Assembly (NCBI GenBank): GCA_029762625.1
Contig: JARVGI010000001.1
Location: 248,001 to 312,000 of the forward strand
Source: Methanomicrobiaceae archaeon
GTDB lineage: Archaea; Halobacteriota; Methanomicrobia; Methanomicrobiales; Methanomicrobiaceae
Direction of reading: 5' to 3'
DNA: 64,000 bases
Positions 45,666-54,272 of this stretch are shown one piece after another. The position numbers and the translations under genes were made by a program. Numbering within the stretch: the first letter of the stretch is position 1; each line of letters starts with the position of its first letter. The notes under the pieces were generated by a model, which did not search any database, was not told the DNA's origin, and saw nothing but the letters and a program-made list of their open reading frames with translations.

Positions 45666-45992
45666 GCAGGGCTACACCTCTGTACCGGATCTCGAATCGT
45701 GCATGCGGGACGGGGGCTCTTGCGGCCGGGCCTGATGCCGGTGCAAATGTTCGCCGGTAGCAGGAGAGAAACCCGGTTTGGCGGATGTTCCCCTGTGCTG
45801 TTCACCGGGGAGGGGCGAAACCGGCATTGCCTCGCAATGCATTGCCATCGTGCACCTTCACGAGGAGTTCGGGCAGAAGAGGAGTCCTTGCGGTTTACTG
45901 CACTGGATTTCGTCTCCGAAGACCACCACCTCCTTGCACGCCCTGCGGCTCTGCGCTGCACGATGGTGCCCCACCCGGCGACGCAGGTTTTT
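45666..45992. other. Spacer of about 330 bases without a recognised gene
   Basis: Region between decayed mgtE and the MutY-like gene. Frames on both strands show no family. GCATTGC-CTC-GCAATGC (45824-45840) overlaps GCAATGCATTGC (45834-45845), giving a compact hairpin/palindrome, which may mark the 3' end of the MutY-like message or be chance. The lost N-terminal part of mgtE might have stood here. Confidence 0.4.
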
Positions 45993-47108
45993 CTAGAGCG
46001 CACCCGTCTTCGCTATGCTCACGATCCCACCAGTTCGGTGGATGAACCCTTCTTTTTCCAGTTCGACGAGCAATGTCTGGATTCTTTCCTTCTCACCGGC
46101 AATCGTTTCGATGAGCGCACCTTCAGCAATCGCTCCTTTCTCGAGCACAATTTTCAGGATATTCCCGCGGATCTGGCGATCAGAACCTTCAAACGGGCTC
46201 TGTTTCTTATACGCGCTGCTTCGGAGGTTCGGGTTCTGCTCTCTCGTTTTCAGCCACGCTCCGTAGTCCATCAGCGCGTTGAACCACAGGCGAGGATGCT
46301 CCCTGTACAGGGTGTTCTTCACGATGGGTTCGATTTCGGAGTCCCCGATGCCGGACCTGTCCTGGAAAAAGAAATGGATCATGACCCGCCGAACATTGGT
46401 TTCAATGTAGATCGCAGGTGTATTGAAAGCGTAGACGACGATGGCCGATGCCGTTGCCCTGCCGATACCCGGCAACTGTACGAGGATCGCAATATCCCGG
46501 GGAAGCTCGCCATTATACTGCTCGACAAGAATTTTCGCCGTGCGCTGCAGGGCAATCGCCCGGCGGTTGTAGCCCATCCCCTGCCACACGGCAAGGACCT
46601 CTCCCAGCGGTGCGGCGGCAAGCGTTTGAACATCGGGAAATGCTTCGAGAAATTCATGATATTTCGGGAGAACACGGGCGACCTGCGTTTGCTGCAGCAT
46701 GATCTCTGATACAAGGATGTGATACGGATTGCTCGTTTCTCTCCACGGGAGATCCCGCCCGAAGTGCGTGTAGTACGAAAGGATCAGGCTTTGAAACTGG
46801 ATAATGCGATCCGGGGCCAGTCCGGTGGCTCCGATTGTTGCAATGAAGTGAGCCTCTGAACTGATGATTTGAGAGAGATCCGGATCCGCTTTCACACCAG
46901 CCAGTATATCTGCCACCGGTGGTATTGAAACCTCCACCTGCAACCTGATCCCTGCCGCGTCGAGAAACCGGTGCAGGAGCTTTCTGTGGCCGGTACTGAG
47001 CCGTCGCAGCCATTCGAGGGTGCGCGGCGATATATCCTGCGCTGGTGGTGGAGCGAGATTCGTCACGGGAAGCCATGCGATGGTTCCGGCTCGATAGGCA
47101 AACAGCAC
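45993..47108 (-). CDS. MutY/Nth-like HhH-GPD DNA glycosylase without iron-sulfur cysteines
   Basis: 371 residues at maximum length; conserved part from about residue 95: LSYYTHFGRDLPWRETSNPY, SEIMLQQTQVARVLPKY, AVWQGMGYNRRAIAL, LPGIGRATASAIVVYAFN (helix-hairpin-helix) and IYIETNVRRV. Two oddities: the MutY catalytic Asp (normally VDGNV) is Glu (IETNV), and the Fe-S loop (MDYGAWLKTREQNPNLRSS) holds no cysteine. The end looks like a winged helix (IETIAGEKERIQTLLVEL). It may remove adenine or another mismatched base, possibly with altered chemistry. The start is unclear: GTG 47108 or GTG 46895. Confidence 0.75.
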   Translation of the reverse strand: MLFAYRAGTIAWLPVTNLAPPPAQDISPRTLEWLRRLSTGHRKLLHRFLDAAGIRLQVEVSIPPVADILAGVKADPDLSQIISSEAHFIATIGATGLAPDRIIQFQSLILSYYTHFGRDLPWRETSNPYHILVSEIMLQQTQVARVLPKYHEFLEAFPDVQTLAAAPLGEVLAVWQGMGYNRRAIALQRTAKILVEQYNGELPRDIAILVQLPGIGRATASAIVVYAFNTPAIYIETNVRRVMIHFFFQDRSGIGDSEIEPIVKNTLYREHPRLWFNALMDYGAWLKTREQNPNLRSSAYKKQSPFEGSDRQIRGNILKIVLEKGAIAEGALIETIAGEKERIQTLLVELEKEGFIHRTGGIVSIAKTGAL

Positions 47109-47218
47109 GTCAAATAATCCGGCGGGAGACGGAGAGGTGGTTCGAACAGATCGGGGGGGGGCTCAATATCGCCGGATCGGCCTGATAAGCCCGAAGCACC
47201 TGCGGTACAAAATTCATT

Positions 47219-47227
47219 CATATAAAT
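47219..47227 (+). promoter_or_regulatory. TATA box of the beta-propeller/PEGA gene
   Basis: CATATAAAT at about 47219-47227 is 55 bases upstream of ATG 47280. Since it overlaps an in-frame ATG at 47226, that ATG cannot be the start. A GGAGGTC ribosome binding site follows at 47264-47270. Confidence 0.6.
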
Positions 47228-47279
47228 GCTCCTGAATGCAACACAGGAATTGCCAGAATTGATGGAGGTCTGTTCAGGA

Positions 47280-48632
47280 ATGATGATGATGACCGCACAA
47301 ATCGCGCAGAACGCCCATACAACCTCATTCCACGGGAAACGCACCGCATGGCCACTTCTCCTTCTCATCGGGTGTGCGGCATTCTCCGCATGCTGCGGGG
47401 TTGCGGCAGCAGAGGAGTATACCGTCCTCTGGCAGCATACGGCAGCCACCAATTTCAAGGCGGCGGACATCTCCCCTGATGCATCCTTTGTCGCAGCAGG
47501 ATCGTTTGACGGCACCGTCAGCCTTTTTTCCATCGACGGACAGGCCCTCTGGGACAGGAAGGTCGCCGGTGCGGTGAAAGGGGTTGCCGTCTCTGAGAAC
47601 GGCACCCTGATTGCTGCCGCATCCGATGGCGGGACGGTCCACCTCTTCGACCGGAACGGCACGGAAGTATGGCACAGGACCATCGGAAAACAGGCCTTTG
47701 ATGTCTCCATTTCGGCCGATGGCTCCCTCATCGGAGGCGCCTCGGATGACGGCACCCTTCACCTCATGAATGCACATGGCGAAGAGATCGGGAGCGGGCG
47801 CATGCAGGGTTCGGTACACAGCATCGCCATTTCCGATGACGGCCGGTTCATCGCCGCGTCCTCGGAAGATTTCTTCGTTGCGCTCTTCGACGCCGGGGGC
47901 ACCCGCATCTGGCATGTCCGCACGCCCGCGAAGATCAATGATATCGGGATCTCTTCGCAGGGGGATTATGTTGCCGTGGGATCCGTCGACCGCACTGTCA
48001 TGCTCCTCGACGGGAACGGTGATGAGGTCTGGACGCGTTCGCTCAAGGGGAGGGTGCTCGGCATTGACGTTTCCCTTTCTGCGGATCTCATTGCAATCGG
48101 CGCGGACGATGCCCATGTCTATCTCCTCGACCGGGATGGCAGAACTGTATTTTCCGCCTTTACCGAGGCGAACGTCAACCGGATCGCATCCTCTCCCCTC
48201 GGCAAATACATTGCCGTCCCCTCGGATGCGGGAACCCTGACCCTCTTCGCATCGCCCGCCATCACAGAACCGATCCTGCCGGCAGCGCCCGAAGCCACCC
48301 CTTCACCACAGCCACCACCGCCTCCCGCAACGGGCGCGATACATCTCGAATCCTTACCTTCCGGTGCAAAGGTGTTCCTTGACGGCGACGATGCGGGGGC
48401 AACGCCTCTCGCGCTTGCAAACGTGACGGTGGGGAGCCATGCACTCACCGTGCAGGCGGAAGGGTTTGCAGCATGGAAGGCGGAGATCATGGTCGAAGAG
48501 AACAGGACCGTCCGGCTGCGGGCGACACTGGAGCCGAAAACGGGATCCGGGCAGGCTGCTGCCGGAGGATTCGCTGCAGTGGGCGCCCTCCGCGGGCTGA
48601 TCCTGCTCGTGGGCCTGCGCAGGCGAACGTAG
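47280..48632 (+). CDS. Secreted WD40/PQQ-like beta-propeller protein with PEGA domain
   Basis: 450 residues from ATG 47280 (GGAGGTC ten bases upstream). A signal peptide (about 1-46; LLLLIGCAAFSACCG) is followed by about seven propeller blades with the pattern ISPDASFVAAGSFDGTVSLFS / DRNGTEVWHRTIG. A Pro-rich linker (SPQPPPPP) leads to a PEGA domain (IHLESLPSGAKVFLDGDDAG). The C-terminus (AAVGALRGLILLVGLRRR) looks like a membrane anchor of the archaeal PGF/LPXTG-like type. Probably a surface scaffold. Confidence 0.88.
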   Translation: MMMMTAQIAQNAHTTSFHGKRTAWPLLLLIGCAAFSACCGVAAAEEYTVLWQHTAATNFKAADISPDASFVAAGSFDGTVSLFSIDGQALWDRKVAGAVKGVAVSENGTLIAAASDGGTVHLFDRNGTEVWHRTIGKQAFDVSISADGSLIGGASDDGTLHLMNAHGEEIGSGRMQGSVHSIAISDDGRFIAASSEDFFVALFDAGGTRIWHVRTPAKINDIGISSQGDYVAVGSVDRTVMLLDGNGDEVWTRSLKGRVLGIDVSLSADLIAIGADDAHVYLLDRDGRTVFSAFTEANVNRIASSPLGKYIAVPSDAGTLTLFASPAITEPILPAAPEATPSPQPPPPPATGAIHLESLPSGAKVFLDGDDAGATPLALANVTVGSHALTVQAEGFAAWKAEIMVEENRTVRLRATLEPKTGSGQAAAGGFAAVGALRGLILLVGLRRRT

Positions 48633-48766
48633 ACGGGGGCGGCGTTCTCCCTGCCCACTTCTTTTTGCAATCGATCACTGCGTAGCATTCATCCGCAGGT
48701 TGCAACCGTTATGTGCCCCACAGGCTCATATAGGATCGCCGCCACATCAGGGGGTGGTGAGAGGAG

Positions 48767-49060
48767 GTGTGCGAACTGGTCAAAGCGATATGGAAGGGGG
48801 CCGTGATTGCCGAAAGTGATGCGACATTCATAATAGAGGGGAACCACTATTTCCCGCCTGACGCAGTGAACATGGAGTGCCTTACCCCGACCGAGAGCAC
48901 CTCAGTGTGTCCGTGGAAAGGGCACTGCCGCTACTTTACCATCACAGTCGGGGGAGAGAAAAATGTCGATGCTGCGTGGTCGTATGCCAATCCAAAACCC
49001 CGGGCGGGGGAGATCGCCGGGTACATCGCCTTCTGGAAAGGCGTCGAAATTATCGAGTAG
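48767..49060 (+). CDS. DUF427 family protein
   Basis: 97 residues matching the full DUF427 domain: KAIWKGAVIAESDATFIIEGNHYFP, CPWKGHCRYFTI, NVDAAWSYANPKPRAGEIAGYIAFW in parts. The start is a GTG with GAGGAG immediately before it. Function unknown; small beta barrel. Confidence 0.88.
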   Translation: MCELVKAIWKGAVIAESDATFIIEGNHYFPPDAVNMECLTPTESTSVCPWKGHCRYFTITVGGEKNVDAAWSYANPKPRAGEIAGYIAFWKGVEIIE

Positions 49061-49154
49061 CAGCACAAGGCACCCCCGGAACGCCGGATCCTGGCTTCGA
49101 ACGAGGAGAATAGACAGGAATCCTCAATTCAATTCTTTTCTCTAGGAAACGTTT

Positions 49155-49676
49155 ATGTCAAGGCAGGATCTACGGACTTCATATCAGGATGTGATAGGAT
49201 TGGATATCGTGAAAATCCCCCGCATGGAAAAACAGGAGTATGACCGGCTGATCGACGAAGGGTATGTCTGCAGGATCGCCTTCCAGGGAGACAAATACCC
49301 GTATATCGCTCCCTTCCTCTATGTATTCGACGGCAAGTTCCTCTATTTCCTCTCCACCAAGTACGGACGGAAAAACGACCTCTTTAAAAAACATCCGTAT
49401 GTCTCCGTCGAGGTGGAGAAGTATACCTCCGATCTCTCCAGTTATACCTTCGTGACCATGCAGGGGTACCTCGTGCAGGAGGAGGACGCCATCACCAAAA
49501 AGATCGTCAGGAAAAAGTTCGTGGATATGATCGAAGAGCGCAATCTCTCCACCAATATCCTCGCCGCCCTCGGCCACCAGCCCGATGAACCCGTCGATGC
49601 GATCACCGCCGAGGAACGCTCCAATATATGGAAGCTCACCGGCGTGGTGGATATCGTGGCACTCAAAAATCTTTGA
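49155..49676 (+). CDS. Pyridoxamine 5'-phosphate oxidase-like FMN-binding protein
   Basis: 173 residues. RMEKQEYDRLIDEGYVCRIAF, YPYIAPFLYVFDGKFLYFLSTKYGRK and PYVSVEVEKYTSDLSSYTFVTMQG are the split-barrel FMN-binding strands of the PNPOx-like superfamily. The C-terminal IWKLTGVVDIVALK is typical of the short archaeal type. Likely an FMN- or F420-linked reductase; no substrate can be assigned. It overlaps the end of a decayed ABC permease on the other strand. Confidence 0.88.
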   Translation: MSRQDLRTSYQDVIGLDIVKIPRMEKQEYDRLIDEGYVCRIAFQGDKYPYIAPFLYVFDGKFLYFLSTKYGRKNDLFKKHPYVSVEVEKYTSDLSSYTFVTMQGYLVQEEDAITKKIVRKKFVDMIEERNLSTNILAALGHQPDEPVDAITAEERSNIWKLTGVVDIVALKNL

Positions 49677-49935
49677 TTTTTCTTCTTTTTTGAATGAAGC
49701 GGGCAGCATTTTTTTCCTGAGCAGGCTCACCGAGAGATCGATGAAGCTGGCAATTACGATGGCCGGTAGCGCTCCAGAGAGGATTTTCGAGACGCTGAGT
49801 CCCGCTTGGATTTTGTACGCGAGATATCTCGTCCTTCCGCATCCGTTGGTGGCGGCAATCCTGATCTCCGCACCATTGGCCGGAAATGAACAGCGAACCC
49901 ATACCATGCAGGTGATCTGCCTGCCGATATGATCA
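49677..49935 (-). pseudogene. Remnant of an ABC-type osmoprotectant permease C-terminus
   Basis: The minus strand encodes, without start or own stop, IRIAATNG, LAYKIQAGLSVSKILSG and ALPAIVIASFIDLSVSLLRKK, ending LPASFKKEEKSK. The IL-GA-PA-LLA-D---GLLE-R-TP order is the last segment of glycine-betaine/choline ABC permeases (OpuCB-like). No intact reading frame leads to it and the frame runs into the PNPOx-like gene. The rest of the spacer holds nothing I can recognise. A fragment only, so moderate to low certainty. Confidence 0.4.
49679..49693 (+). terminator. T-rich terminator after the PNPOx-like gene
   Basis: Immediately after the TGA at 49674-49676 comes TTTTCTTCTTTTTTG, a strong archaeal-type termination stretch. 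Confidence 0.55.
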
Positions 49936-49981
49936 CATCCTGAACGCCCCGGGGAGCGTTTCGAGACCAGCGTTCGACCGA

Positions 49982-50467
49982 TCACGGCGACGCCGCCATC
50001 GGCACGAGAAGAGACGATGCGGTCTCGATCAGGGCGCGGGACTGCTCCGGCGATGCATACCCGCTGGCGCTCCACCGGATGGTTCCTTCCCGGTCAAGCA
50101 GGAACAGGTAGGCACGAGAACGGTCATCCATTTCCAGCGCCTCCCGGTAGGGTCCGGAAGATTCATAGTAGGTCATCACAAAGGCATGGCGCCGTTGCGG
50201 GATACCGGCACGCATCCCGGCATCGATCATCCCCCGCATCATGCGCCAGATGGCTGAATCGATCATCGGCACCTCGTACACGACCACGCCCGGGTTGTTT
50301 TCGAATGTCGCCTCGAACGGTCCCACCCATGAATTGATCTGGCTCTGTGCCGCCCGCTCGAAGGCGATGACGATGAGCGCCACCTTTCCCCCCACTGCAT
50401 CGGGGAGGGTGACGTTCGTGCCCTCCAGGGATGATGCCGTGATCGTTGGAAACCGGATGCCTTCCAT
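49982..50467 (-). CDS. Thioredoxin-fold protein of ATP10/AhpC-like type
   Basis: 161 residues. Start at ATG 50465-50467, preceded by a perfect GGAGGTGA; the longer frame to 50626 crosses the divergent promoter and is not used. FPTITASSLEGTNVTLPDAVGGKVALIVIAF is the first strand of a peroxiredoxin/ATP10-like thioredoxin fold, and AYLFLLDREGTIRWSASGYA the later one. No CxxC is present, so it is likely non-redox, as in ATP10 assembly factors. Divergent from the thioredoxin gene at 50598. Confidence 0.75.
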   Translation of the reverse strand: MEGIRFPTITASSLEGTNVTLPDAVGGKVALIVIAFERAAQSQINSWVGPFEATFENNPGVVVYEVPMIDSAIWRMMRGMIDAGMRAGIPQRRHAFVMTYYESSGPYREALEMDDRSRAYLFLLDREGTIRWSASGYASPEQSRALIETASSLLVPMAASP

Positions 50468-50514
50468 ATATTCACCTCCTCCCCGCCTCGGAGGAACAGG
50501 TGCTGGATATGCGG

Positions 50515-50563
50515 AAATGGTATACATAGGTTGCGCCATCTCGGGCCGCAGTAAAATATAAGG
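50515..50563. promoter_or_regulatory. Divergent promoters of the ATP10-like and thioredoxin genes
   Basis: Minus strand: TGTATACCATTT (about 50517-50528) is TATA-like for the 50467 gene. Plus strand: TAAAATATAAGG (50552-50563) is about 37 bases before the thioredoxin ATG at 50598. Two oppositely directed thioredoxin-fold genes thus share a short control region. Confidence 0.5.
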
Positions 50564-50597
50564 GAAGTCACGAGAAGAACCACAGAGAGGACGTTGT

Positions 50598-50990
50598 ATG
50601 AGTGACACGGAGGTGCTGGAACTCACCGATAAAGACTGGGAAGCGAGCGTGGAGAAAAGCGAGGTGCCGGTAGCCGCAATGTTTTACAGTCCGACATGCG
50701 CCCACTGCAGGACAATGGAGCCCTATTTTCGTGAATATGCCAGCGAGTACGAGGGCAGGGTGAAATTCGTGCGGCTCAATGTTGCCGCCAATCCATGGAC
50801 ACTCCAGCGCTACGGCGTGCGGGGAACCCCGACCTTCACATTTTTCTGCGGAGGAAAACCCGTCTCCGAGCTGGTGGGAGCCATTTACCCGGCGCTTCTC
50901 AAAAAGCGCATCGAAGAGGCCCTGATATATGGGGAGGAATGCGCGGAAAACACCACCGAAATCAACTACGAAATCACCGGATACGCCTGA
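50598..50990 (+). CDS. Thioredoxin-like protein
   Basis: 130 residues with the active site C34-A-H-C37 (YSPTCAHCRTME) and cis-Pro strand RGTPTFTFFCGG, a thioredoxin fold. CAHC is closer to disulfide-exchange proteins than to CGPC thioredoxin. An acidic tail of 25 residues follows (YGEECAENTTEINYE) with one more cysteine. The next gene starts about 86 bases on. It probably reduces disulfides, but the reductase is unknown. Confidence 0.88.
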   Translation: MSDTEVLELTDKDWEASVEKSEVPVAAMFYSPTCAHCRTMEPYFREYASEYEGRVKFVRLNVAANPWTLQRYGVRGTPTFTFFCGGKPVSELVGAIYPALLKKRIEEALIYGEECAENTTEINYEITGYA

Positions 50991-51075
50991 CCAGAGAGAT
51001 TCTGGCGATACGGGGAGCGCAATCATCTTCTCGGCGGCGCAGCGTGCACCGCACAAAGACCCGGCAGGAGACCGG

Positions 51076-52815
51076 GTGCAGACCACCACGATACGCATGA
51101 AAAGCGACGACGACCTGAGAAACCAGCTGCGCCGCATCGACGGACGGGGCTACAAGGCGTATCGGGACATTAAAGGCGTCTTTGCATTCCTGTCGTTTAC
51201 GCTGAACATCGACCACATACAGGGCGATCCCTTCGCCGCGCCCAGCAAGATGCGGGTGCAACTCCCCCTCGATGTAGCCGGCCTTCCACCCGAAACCCAT
51301 GCAACCGGGAGCAGAGAAACAGCCCTCTGCGATTTCCTCACCCGCAGGTTCGCAAAGGAGGCAGAGAACCGTGGCGCAAGGAGACGGGGAAGCGGAAAAA
51401 GCGGCCTGATCGCCATCGACAGGCCGGGACAGGAGATCCTCGAGCGCACGTCGGTGCTCCTCGGAGAGGGCACGCTCGAGGCGCGCTTCGTGGCGGGGCT
51501 GCCGGCGAGAGGGCGGACGATCGCCGGACGGCAGGCCGAAGCAATGCTGCTCGAGGACATCCCTGCCATCATCGAAGCATCGCTCCTGTATGAAAACCTT
51601 GATCATGACGCGCTCGTTCGGCACATCGAGGTCAACGAGGATGCGGAGTATCTCAGGGCATGCATCTGCCGGTCAGGATTGATCGCGTTCGTCGCCGATG
51701 GGTCCGTGCTGCCGCGTGCGAGCGGCGTGGACGACCGCCCCATGACCGGACCCCGCGTGGTGCCGTTCACCTCGCCGCCGTCGCTGGTGCACGAAGTCGA
51801 GCTTCCCAATTGCGGGACCATACTGGGGATGGGGATTTCCGAGGGGATCACCCTCATCACCGGCGGCGGCTATCACGGCAAATCGACCCTGCTCAACGCC
51901 CTCGAACGGGGCATCTATAACCACATACCCGGCGATGGCAGGGAATTTGTGGTCAGCAACCCCTCATCGGTAAAAATCCGGGCAGAGGACGGGCGCAGGA
52001 TCGAAAAGGTCGATATATCGCCGTTCATCAGCAACCTCCCCTTCGGGCAGGAGACGCGGGCATTCTCGACCGACGACGCCAGCGGCAGCACCTCGCAGGC
52101 GGCAAATATCATGGAGGCGCTCGAAATCGGCGCAAAAGCGCTCTTCATCGATGAAGACACCTCGGCGACCAACTTCATGATCCGCGACCACCGGATGCAG
52201 GAGCTCATCGCAAAGGAGAAAGAGCCCATCACCCCGTTCATCGACAAGGTGGCACAGATCTCTCATGATCACGGGGTCTCCACGGTGCTGGTCATCGGCG
52301 GATCAGGCGACTATTTCGATGTGGCGGGATGCGTGATCTGCATGGACGAATATACCGCCCGCGACTGCACCCGGGATGCGCACGCCATCGCCGAACGCTA
52401 CCGGGCCGAACGGGTTGCGGAGGGAGGCGACCGGTTCGGCGCGTTCCGGGAGAGAATTCCCCTCCCGGGCAGCTTCGACCCAAGCAGGGGCAGGCGGGAG
52501 GTGAAGATTTCCCCGAAGGGGATGCACGCTATCGCCTTCGGCAATCACACCATCGATCTTTCGGCGGTCGAGCAGCTGGTCGATATCAGCCAGACCAACG
52601 CCATCGGCGATGCCATCCATTGTGCGGTCTCGTTGATGGACGGCCAAAAATCGCTCTCCGAAGTGGTGCACAGCGTTGAGGCGCGCATCCGGGAGCACGG
52701 GCTCGACGCGATCGGCCCGCAGCCTGCAGGCGATTATGCCGAGTTCAGGCCGTTCGAGCTTGCCGCGGCCATCAACAGGCTGCGCACGATGTGCATGAAG
52801 CAAAAAAAAATATGA
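51076..52815 (+). CDS. ABC-class ATPase of COG3044 type
   Basis: 579 residues. LRNQLRRIDGRGYKAYRDIKG and the IDHIQGDPFAAPSKMRV block at the N-terminus, then VHEVELPNCGTILGMGISEGITLITGGGYHGKSTLLNALERG (Walker A GGGYHGKST), FSTDDASGSTSQAANIMEAL (signature), ALFIDEDTSATNFMIRD (Walker B) and VLVIGGSGDYF. It is the predicted ABC-class ATPase family with no transporter partner; role unknown. GTG 51076 has AGGAG five bases away; ATG 51097 is the alternative. The Walker B-neighbouring Glu and all motifs are kept, so it should be active. The end has a run of nine A bases. Confidence 0.88.
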   Translation: MQTTTIRMKSDDDLRNQLRRIDGRGYKAYRDIKGVFAFLSFTLNIDHIQGDPFAAPSKMRVQLPLDVAGLPPETHATGSRETALCDFLTRRFAKEAENRGARRRGSGKSGLIAIDRPGQEILERTSVLLGEGTLEARFVAGLPARGRTIAGRQAEAMLLEDIPAIIEASLLYENLDHDALVRHIEVNEDAEYLRACICRSGLIAFVADGSVLPRASGVDDRPMTGPRVVPFTSPPSLVHEVELPNCGTILGMGISEGITLITGGGYHGKSTLLNALERGIYNHIPGDGREFVVSNPSSVKIRAEDGRRIEKVDISPFISNLPFGQETRAFSTDDASGSTSQAANIMEALEIGAKALFIDEDTSATNFMIRDHRMQELIAKEKEPITPFIDKVAQISHDHGVSTVLVIGGSGDYFDVAGCVICMDEYTARDCTRDAHAIAERYRAERVAEGGDRFGAFRERIPLPGSFDPSRGRREVKISPKGMHAIAFGNHTIDLSAVEQLVDISQTNAIGDAIHCAVSLMDGQKSLSEVVHSVEARIREHGLDAIGPQPAGDYAEFRPFELAAAINRLRTMCMKQKKI

Positions 52816-52842
52816 GCCGCGGTACGGGGGATTCCACACACC

Positions 52843-53493
52843 TCAGCGGATTTCCACCCGCTCGCCGGTGTCCATGTAATAGATCTTTTCGGCGATGAGG
52901 CAGGCATGATCGCCGGCGCGTTCGAGGTGCCGTGAGACGGAGATGTAATCGATACACCGCGGGATGTTACGGTTATCCTCCATCATGTAGGTCAGGCACT
53001 CACGGAAGATGGATGAACGGAGATTATCCACCACATCGTCCCGTTTGGAGAGCTCGATGAGGGATGAGACGTCGTTGCTTCCGTACACCTCCATCACATC
53101 CCGAAGCATGGCAACCACCAGGTCGCCCATATGGAAGATATTCTGCAGGTTCTCGATGAAGGGCTGATCCGCCACGTACATGGAGAGCTTTGCAATATCC
53201 CACCCGATTCTCCCCACCCGGTAGAGCGAGTAGTTCATCTGGTTGATGCAGGCGATGACCCGCAGATCTTTCGCCATCGGCTGGTAGAGCGCGAGAATTC
53301 TCAGCGCTTCCTCTTCGATGTAGGTGTGTTCTTCCGCAAGATTAGCCTTCCTTTCCCGAATATCCTCTGCGATCCCGACATCCTGGTTTTTCAGCGTTGT
53401 TATCGAGTCTTCAAGCATTCCAATGGCAAACCTGGCAAAAACCGGGATTTCTGCCTTCAACGCATCCAGTTCTTCATAAAATTTTTCTACCAT
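52843..53493 (-). CDS. phoU: Phosphate transport regulator PhoU
   Basis: 216 residues, two three-helix PhoU repeats: YEELDALKAEIPVFARFAIGMLEDS, LRVIACINQMNYSLYRVGRIGWDIA, then the second half with ISVSRHLERAGDHACLIAEKIYY (metal-binding E..D motif). PhoU controls the Pst transporter and phosphate signalling. It is the last gene of the pstS-pstCA-pstB-phoU operon, nine bases after pstB. Confidence 0.95.
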   Translation of the reverse strand: MVEKFYEELDALKAEIPVFARFAIGMLEDSITTLKNQDVGIAEDIRERKANLAEEHTYIEEEALRILALYQPMAKDLRVIACINQMNYSLYRVGRIGWDIAKLSMYVADQPFIENLQNIFHMGDLVVAMLRDVMEVYGSNDVSSLIELSKRDDVVDNLRSSIFRECLTYMMEDNRNIPRCIDYISVSRHLERAGDHACLIAEKIYYMDTGERVEIR

Positions 53494-53502
53494 GCTCCTC
53501 CC

Positions 53503-54267
53503 CTATCCAAATCTTCCGGTCACGTAATTGCTGGTGAGTTCTTCCTGAGGCTTCTCAAAGATCTGTACCGTATCCCCAAATTCGATCATCTTTCCGAGGT
53601 ACATGAAGCCCGTCTCATCACTGACACGTGCCGCCTGCTGCATATTATGTGTCACCACGATGACGGTGTAGTCTTTCTTCAGCCGGATCATCAGATCTTC
53701 GATCTTCGAGGTGGCGATGGGATCGAGTGCCGAGCAGGGCTCGTCCATAAGGATGATCTCGGGCTCCACCGAGAGCGTGCGAGCGATGCACAGGCGCTGC
53801 TGCTGCCCGCCGGACAGCCCCATCGCCGATTCGTGCATACGATCGCTGACCTCATCCATGAGCGCCGCGTATTTCAGGCTCCGCTCGACAATCTCATCGA
53901 GGTCCTTTTTATTCTTGACGCCGTGGATGCGGGGGCCGTAGGCGATGTTGTCGTAGATCGACTTGGGGAAGGGGTTGGGCTTCTGGAACACCATCCCGAT
54001 CTTCTTGCGAAGCCCCACGACATCGACGTCTTTTGCATAGATATTTTTGTCATTGAAGAGACATTCGCCGCTAATTTTGACTCCATCGACCAGATCATTC
54101 ATTCTGTTAAAACAGCGAAGCAGCGTGGATTTTCCGCAACCGGAAGGGCCGATGAGTGCCGTGACCTTGTTCGGCTTGATATCGATCGATATGTCGATCA
54201 GGGCCTGCTTGTCCCCATAATAGAGGTTCAAACCATGAGTACTGATTATTGCGTCATTTTCCTGCAT
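53503..54267 (-). CDS. pstB: Phosphate ABC transporter ATP-binding protein PstB
   Basis: 254 residues: [17 protein letters not shown], Walker [11 protein letters not shown]-loop [13 protein letters not shown], signature [15 protein letters not shown], Walker [14 protein letters not shown], and [10 protein letters not shown] at the end, all standard for PstB. The start is ATG 54267 with GGTGA six bases upstream; ATG 54279 overlaps the end of pstCA. It powers phosphate import. Confidence 0.97.
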   Translation of the reverse strand: MQENDAIISTHGLNLYYGDKQALIDISIDIKPNKVTALIGPSGCGKSTLLRCFNRMNDLVDGVKISGECLFNDKNIYAKDVDVVGLRKKIGMVFQKPNPFPKSIYDNIAYGPRIHGVKNKKDLDEIVERSLKYAALMDEVSDRMHESAMGLSGGQQQRLCIARTLSVEPEIILMDEPCSALDPIATSKIEDLMIRLKKDYTVIVVTHNMQQAARVSDETGFMYLGKMIEFGDTVQIFEKPQEELTSNYVTGRFG

Positions 54268-54272
54268 CGTAT

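Noticed and set aside
52801-52811. Run of nine A bases near the end of the COG3044-type gene as a programmed frameshift site
   Set aside because: It lies at the last codons before the stop; a slip would change only a few residues, so there is no evidence for a function.
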